Assembly (NCBI GenBank): GCA_016713625.1
Contig: JADJOT010000002.1
Location: forward strand, 124,001-188,000
Reading direction: 5' to 3'
DNA length: 64,000 bases
Source of the DNA: Candidatus Accumulibacter affinis
GTDB lineage: Bacteria; Pseudomonadota; Gammaproteobacteria; Burkholderiales; Rhodocyclaceae
The position numbers and the translations under genes are program-made. Below, in pieces: positions 59,991-64,000 of this stretch; position 1 is the first letter of the stretch; each line of letters opens with the position of its first letter. A model generated the notes under the pieces. The model was not told the DNA's origin and searched no databases. It saw nothing but the letters and a program-made list of their open reading frames with translations.

Positions 59991-61166
59991 ATGAGTTTCC
60001 AACAAGGTTTGAGTGGTCTCGATGCGGCGTCGGTCGCGCTCGACGTGATCGGCAATAACATTGCCAACGCGAGTACGGTCGGTTTCAAGAGTGGAAACCC
60101 GCATTTCTCGGATGTTTACGCCGCGTCGCTGGGTCTCGTTGGCGCTTCGCAGGTGGGTATTGGAGCGAACGTTTCGGCGATCCAGCAACAATTCAGCCAG
60201 GGCAATGTGACGACCACCGACAACCCCCTTGATCTGGCGATCAATGGCCGCGGATTTTTCCGCATGAGCAATGATGGGGCGACCACCTACACGCGCAATG
60301 GTCAGTTTCACCTCGATAACCAGGGGTACGTGATCAACGACCAGAACCTCCGGCTGACCGGATACGTGGCGGCAAACGGCGTGGTTTCGTCCACGCTGGG
60401 CGAACTGCAACTGTCTGCCAGCCAGATAGCGCCACTGGCAACGAGCACAGTCAGCCTCGGGCTCAATCTCGACGCAGGACAGCCGGCCGGCTACAGTTAC
60501 TCCACCGCACTGCCGGTCTTCGACACGCTCGGCGAGTCGCATGTTCTGACCACCTCGTACGTTCGGACGGCCGCGGGTCCCTGGGATGTCAGCGCCAGTC
60601 TCGATAATGCCGTCCCTGCCGGGTCTCAGCCGGTTGGCAGTCTGACCTTTGACTCCGCGGGTGTGTTGCAGACCCCGCAGCCACTCACGCTGCCTTCGTG
60701 GACCCCGAGCAATGGTGCCGCGGCGTGGACGGCAAGCCTGGATCTCGCTGGTACCACCCAGTACGGCAGTGAGTCGACCGTCAACACCCTGGAGCAGAAC
60801 GGCTACACCACGGGTAGCCTGCTGGGAATCAGCGTCGGCGACGACGGCATCCTGCAGGGGCGCTACAGCAATCAGCAAACGCTGAATCTGGGGCAGGTGG
60901 CGCTCGCCACCTTTGCCAACCCGAACGGCCTGCTGAATCTCGGCAACAATCAATGGACCCTGACCTCGGCGTCCGGGCCCGAACTGATCGCCGTGGCGGG
61001 CAGCGGCGGTCGCGGCGTACTCCAGTCCGCTGCGGTCGAGGACTCGAACGTCGATCTGACCAATGCTCTCGTCGAACAGATCATCGCCCAACGCAATTAT
61101 CAGGCCAACGCGCAGACGATCAAGACCCAGGATGCGATCATTCAGACCCTGTTGAGCCTGCGCTAG
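59991..61166 (+). CDS. flgE: Flagellar hook protein FlgE
   Basis: A 391-residue hook subunit. MSFQQGLSGLDAASVALDVIGNNIANASTVGFK and VEDSNVDLTNALVEQIIAQRNYQANAQTIKTQDAIIQTLLSLR are the conserved ends that form the inner tube; the middle (LPVFDTLGESHVLTTSYVR) is the exposed domain. Starts two bases after flgD. Confidence 0.96.
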   Translation: MSFQQGLSGLDAASVALDVIGNNIANASTVGFKSGNPHFSDVYAASLGLVGASQVGIGANVSAIQQQFSQGNVTTTDNPLDLAINGRGFFRMSNDGATTYTRNGQFHLDNQGYVINDQNLRLTGYVAANGVVSSTLGELQLSASQIAPLATSTVSLGLNLDAGQPAGYSYSTALPVFDTLGESHVLTTSYVRTAAGPWDVSASLDNAVPAGSQPVGSLTFDSAGVLQTPQPLTLPSWTPSNGAAAWTASLDLAGTTQYGSESTVNTLEQNGYTTGSLLGISVGDDGILQGRYSNQQTLNLGQVALATFANPNGLLNLGNNQWTLTSASGPELIAVAGSGGRGVLQSAAVEDSNVDLTNALVEQIIAQRNYQANAQTIKTQDAIIQTLLSLR

Positions 61167-61197
61167 GTGAATGCCCGGTAGACGGCGGAGAAGACCG

Positions 61198-61947
61198 ATG
61201 GATCGACTCATCTACACCGCCATGAGTGGCGCCAAGCAGGCCTTTCTGCAGCAGGCCGGGGTGGCACAGAATCTCGCCAACGTCGCCACCATCGGCTATC
61301 GGGCGATGGAGAATCGCTTCCGCGCCGTGCCGGTGCTCGGAGCGGGCGCGGCGACGCGTGCCTTCACCGTCGACGCTTCGGTCGCCAACGCCTTCGAGCA
61401 GGGACCACTGACGACCACCGGGCGGCCGCTCGACGTGGCTGTCCAGGGCGCCGGCTGGATTGCCGTGCAGGGAGCCGATGGTCGCGAGGCCTACACGCGT
61501 GCCGGCAATCTCCGCACCGACGCCAATGGCGCGCTGCTGACCAGTTCCGGTTTCCCGGTGCTGGGCGAAGGGGGGCCGATCGCGCTGCCGCCGGACAACA
61601 ACCTCACCATCGCCGCCGACGGGACGGTATCGAGCATTCCGCGCTTCGGTGCCGGGGCGATCAGCAACGTCAACATCGAAGGCCGCATCAAGCTGGTCAA
61701 TCCGCCGGAAAACGACCTGGTGCGCGGCGACGATGGACTGTTCCGGACGCGCGGCGGGATTCCGGCGATTGCCGACGAAAACGTCAAGCTCGCCCCCGCG
61801 GCACTGGAGGGCAGCAACGTCAACTCGGTAGACGCCATGGTCAGAATGATCAGCCTGGCCCGCCAGTTCGAAATGCAGGTCAAGATGTTGCAGACGGCTG
61901 ACGCGAATGCGCGGGCAGCCACCCAGATTCTCACCATCACCGCCTGA
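61198..61947 (+). CDS. flgF: Flagellar rod protein FlgF
   Basis: A 249-residue proximal rod protein (DRLIYTAMSGAKQAFLQQAGVAQNLANVATIGYRA; C-terminal NVNSVDAMVRMISLARQFEMQVKMLQTADANA). ATG 61198 with GGAG upstream; an in-frame ATG nine codons earlier gives an Arg-rich leader unlike the family. Confidence 0.94.
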   Translation: MDRLIYTAMSGAKQAFLQQAGVAQNLANVATIGYRAMENRFRAVPVLGAGAATRAFTVDASVANAFEQGPLTTTGRPLDVAVQGAGWIAVQGADGREAYTRAGNLRTDANGALLTSSGFPVLGEGGPIALPPDNNLTIAADGTVSSIPRFGAGAISNVNIEGRIKLVNPPENDLVRGDDGLFRTRGGIPAIADENVKLAPAALEGSNVNSVDAMVRMISLARQFEMQVKMLQTADANARAATQILTITA

Positions 61948-61957
61948 CAGGACCACC

Positions 61958-62740
61958 ATGATCCGCTCGCTATGGACCGCCAGCACCGGCCTCAACGCCC
62001 AGCAGGTGCAGATCGACATCATCGCCAACAACCTGGCGAACGTCAGCACCAATGGCTTCAAACAGGCGCGCGGAATTTTCGCCGATCTGCTCTACCAGAC
62101 CTTGCGGCAACCCGGCGCCCAATCATCGCAGACCACCCAGATCCCGGATGGTCTGCAGATCGGCCTGGGGACGACGCCGGTGTCTACCGGTCGCATCTTC
62201 ACCCAGGGATCGCTGCAGCAGACCGGCAACAGCCTGGACATGGCGATCGACGGCGCCGGCTTTTTCCAGGTGCTGCTGCCCGACGGGACGACCGCCTACA
62301 CGCGCGACGGATCGTTCCAGAAAGACAACCAGGGGCAGATCGTTACGACCAACGGCTATCCCCTGCAGCCGGCGATCACCATCCCGCAGAATGCCCTGAC
62401 GATCACCGTCGGTACCGACGGTGTGGTCAGCATCACGCAGCCGAATGTCACCGCGACGGTGCAGATCGGGACCATCCAGGTGGCCACTTTCATCAACAAC
62501 GGCGGCCTGCAGAGCGTTGGCGAGAACCTCTACCTGGAAACCGCGTCGAGCGGCACGCCGACGCCCAATACCCCGGGAACCAACGGTTCCGGTCTGGTCG
62601 TGCAGAATTACGTCGAGGCGTCGAACGTCAACGTGGCGCAGGAACTGGTGCTGATGATTCAGACGCAGCGCGCTTACGAACTCAACTCCAAGGTAGTGTC
62701 GACCTCGGACCAGATGCTGGCGCGTCTGACGCAGTTGTAG
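61958..62740 (+). CDS. flgG: Flagellar distal rod protein FlgG
   Basis: A 260-residue distal rod protein, the usual length. MIRSLWTASTGLNAQQVQIDIIANNLANVSTNGFKQ at the start, LYQTLRQPGAQSSQTTQIPDGLQIGLG, and NVNVAQELVLMIQTQRAYELNSKVVSTSDQML at the end. Ten bases after flgF. Confidence 0.97.
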   Translation: MIRSLWTASTGLNAQQVQIDIIANNLANVSTNGFKQARGIFADLLYQTLRQPGAQSSQTTQIPDGLQIGLGTTPVSTGRIFTQGSLQQTGNSLDMAIDGAGFFQVLLPDGTTAYTRDGSFQKDNQGQIVTTNGYPLQPAITIPQNALTITVGTDGVVSITQPNVTATVQIGTIQVATFINNGGLQSVGENLYLETASSGTPTPNTPGTNGSGLVVQNYVEASNVNVAQELVLMIQTQRAYELNSKVVSTSDQMLARLTQL

Positions 62741-62749
62741 GGAGCAGGA

Positions 62750-63436
62750 ATGGCCAAACGACCGATCCGCATGCCGCCGCTGCTGATGCTCGCGGTGGTG
62801 TTGCTGGCGGCGGCGTGCACGACGGTGCCGCCAACCAACGTCCATCAGCCGATGAGCGCGCGGCCAGCCGCCCGACCGGATGCCCTGGTCGCCAATCTCG
62901 CGGCGACCGGCAGCATCTATCAGGCCGGCGCATCGCGAACGCTGTTCGAAGACCGGCGCGCGCGCTATGTCGGCGATACGATCACGGTGACGATCACGGA
63001 AAACACCTCGGCGGCGACCAAGTCGAACAACAACATCGCCAAGACCGGCAGTATCAACGCCTCCGTCGGTCCGAACCTCAATCTGCCTGGGCTGTCGCTC
63101 TATGAGCTGAAAGGCAGCAGCAGCAACACCGCCAGCGGCAAGGGGGACGCCGCCGCCAACAACGTGTTCACCGGGACCATCACGGTGACGGTGATCGAAG
63201 TGCTGCCCAACGGCAATCTGCTGGTCTCCGGAGAGAAGCAGGTCGCCATCGGGCAGGGACAGGAGTACATCCGTCTTTCGGGCATCGTCAATCCCTATTT
63301 CATCAACGCCTCCAACACCATCGCGTCGTCGCAGGTTGCCGATGCCCGTATCGAATACAAGGAAAGTGGCGCGATCAGTGAAGCCCAGGTGATCGGCTGG
63401 CTGGCGCGCTTCTTCCTGACTTTCCTGCCTTTCTGA
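62750..63436 (+). CDS. flgH: Flagellar L-ring protein FlgH
   Basis: A 228-residue outer-membrane lipoprotein forming the L ring. Signal peptide with lipobox LLAAAC (Cys near residue 23), then SIYQAGASRTLFEDRRARYVGDTITVTITENTSA, GNLLVSGEKQVAIGQGQEYIRLSGIVNP and a C-terminal IGWLARFFLTFLPF. Confidence 0.96.
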   Translation: MAKRPIRMPPLLMLAVVLLAAACTTVPPTNVHQPMSARPAARPDALVANLAATGSIYQAGASRTLFEDRRARYVGDTITVTITENTSAATKSNNNIAKTGSINASVGPNLNLPGLSLYELKGSSSNTASGKGDAAANNVFTGTITVTVIEVLPNGNLLVSGEKQVAIGQGQEYIRLSGIVNPYFINASNTIASSQVADARIEYKESGAISEAQVIGWLARFFLTFLPF

Positions 63437-63447
63437 GGAGACGAACG

Positions 63448-64000
63448 ATGGCCGTCATCACGGACACGCAGGCAGGCAGACATCTGCGCCGGACGGTGAT
63501 TCTCGCTGTCCTGTGCTTGCTGAGCGCCACCGCCTTTGCCGAGCGGATCAAGGATCTGGCTTCCGTGCAGGGGGTGCGCAACAACCAGCTGGTCGGCTAC
63601 GGCCTGGTGGTTGGTCTCGATGGTTCCGGCGACCAGACCACGCAGACGCCATTTACCGTGCAGAGCATCATCAACATGCTGGCGCAACTCGGCACCACCT
63701 TGCCGACGACCCAGTCGCTGCAGTTGAAGAACGTTGCGGCGGTGATGGTCACTGCCAATCTGCCGCCCTTCGCGAGGATTGGTCAGCAGATCGACATCAC
63801 CGTGTCGTCGATGGGGAATGCCAAGAGTCTGCGTGGTGGGACGCTGGTGATGACGCCGCTGAAAGGCGCCGACGGTCAGATTTACGCGCAGGCACAAGGC
63901 AATTTGCTGGTACCCGGCGCGGGAGCGGCAGCGGCCGGCAGCCGCGTGCAGATCAACCACCTGCTGGCCGGCCGTGTCGCTGGTGGCGCGACGGTCGAGC
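63448..64000 (+). CDS. flgI: Flagellar P-ring protein FlgI (5' part)
   Basis: The first 184 codons of FlgI, cut by the window end. ATG 63448 has GAGGAG upstream. A signal peptide (TVILAVLCLLSATAFA) precedes ERIKDLASVQGVRNNQLVGYGLVVGLDGSGDQT, the conserved FlgI start, and VAAVMVTANLPPFARIGQQIDITVSSMGNAKSLRGGTLVMTPLKGADGQIYAQAQG. The protein forms the periplasmic P ring; its chaperone FlgA is encoded about 5 kb upstream on the minus strand. Confidence 0.96.
   Translation, partial: MAVITDTQAGRHLRRTVILAVLCLLSATAFAERIKDLASVQGVRNNQLVGYGLVVGLDGSGDQTTQTPFTVQSIINMLAQLGTTLPTTQSLQLKNVAAVMVTANLPPFARIGQQIDITVSSMGNAKSLRGGTLVMTPLKGADGQIYAQAQGNLLVPGAGAAAAGSRVQINHLLAGRVAGGATVE

Noticed and set aside
1..64000. 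CRISPR array, transposon, tRNA or toxin-antitoxin pair
   Set aside because: I found no spaced direct repeats, transposase frames with terminal inverted repeats, cloverleaf sequences or small coupled toxin-antitoxin genes.

Overview
The window is about 64 kb of GC-rich, densely packed chromosome from a betaproteobacterium, most likely of the Rhodocyclales (Accumulibacter/Dechloromonas/Azoarcus-like). I infer this from the protein sequences, from the block cheV-cheV-cheY-cheZ-cheA-flhB-flhA-flhF-flhG-fliA-motC-motD, from the proteobacterial gshA type, from metX-metW, and from a PTS reduced to EIIA(Man)-HPr-EI. I cannot fix the genus from sequence alone. There are no tRNA or rRNA genes, CRISPR arrays, insertion sequences or prophages that I can recognise. 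Codon use and base composition look even throughout, so the region reads as core genome.

Layout. 1-7185: the 3' part of parC, creA, a solitary adenine DNA methyltransferase, gshA-gshB (glutathione) and apbE. 7244-9680: EIIA(Man), ptsH and ptsI. 9832-13536: metX-metW, an AmpG-type permease and a SMUG1-type uracil-DNA glycosylase, tightly overlapped. 13589-15577 (minus): yqjK-yqjE-yqjD-like envelope stress genes and an exonuclease III. 15624-16881: pyrE and a small exported DUF4124-type protein. 16907-20232 (minus): gatC-gatA-gatB. 20336-27054: the rod-shape operon mreBCD-mrdA-rodA-rlpA. 27212-30354: dacA, ybeD, lipB, lipA. 30368-31638: a YqaA-type membrane protein (minus) and a second, short RlpA. 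31850-34490: prpC-prpD for propionate use. 34640-36034: pssA. 36283-36462: a 59-residue protein with a TTG start. 36688-41581 (minus): a SWIM/SNF2 helicase and tex.

41761-64000 is a chemotaxis and flagellar region. It begins with a methyl-accepting protein whose extra domain lies after the signalling domain. Then come two CheV coupling proteins, CheY, CheZ and CheA, followed by the export and placement genes flhB, flhA, flhF and flhG, the flagellar sigma factor fliA, and the stator pair motC/motD. flgN, flgM and flgA lie on the minus strand, and flgBCDEFGHI run on the plus strand to the window end, where flgI is cut. Promoter sequences here fit the usual hierarchy. A near-consensus sigma-54 promoter precedes flgB. 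A near-consensus sigma-28 promoter precedes flgM, closing the FliA-FlgM loop. A weaker sigma-28-like site precedes the chemoreceptor gene.

I did not find a clearly new multi-gene system. The points most worth checking are: a hairpin plus T-run directly before metX (possible attenuator or leader RNA); FlhB with NPGH instead of NPTH at the self-cleavage site; FlhG lacking the signature lysine of its deviant Walker A motif; a perfect palindrome in the flgA/flgB intergenic region; and the solitary methyltransferase coupled to gshA.
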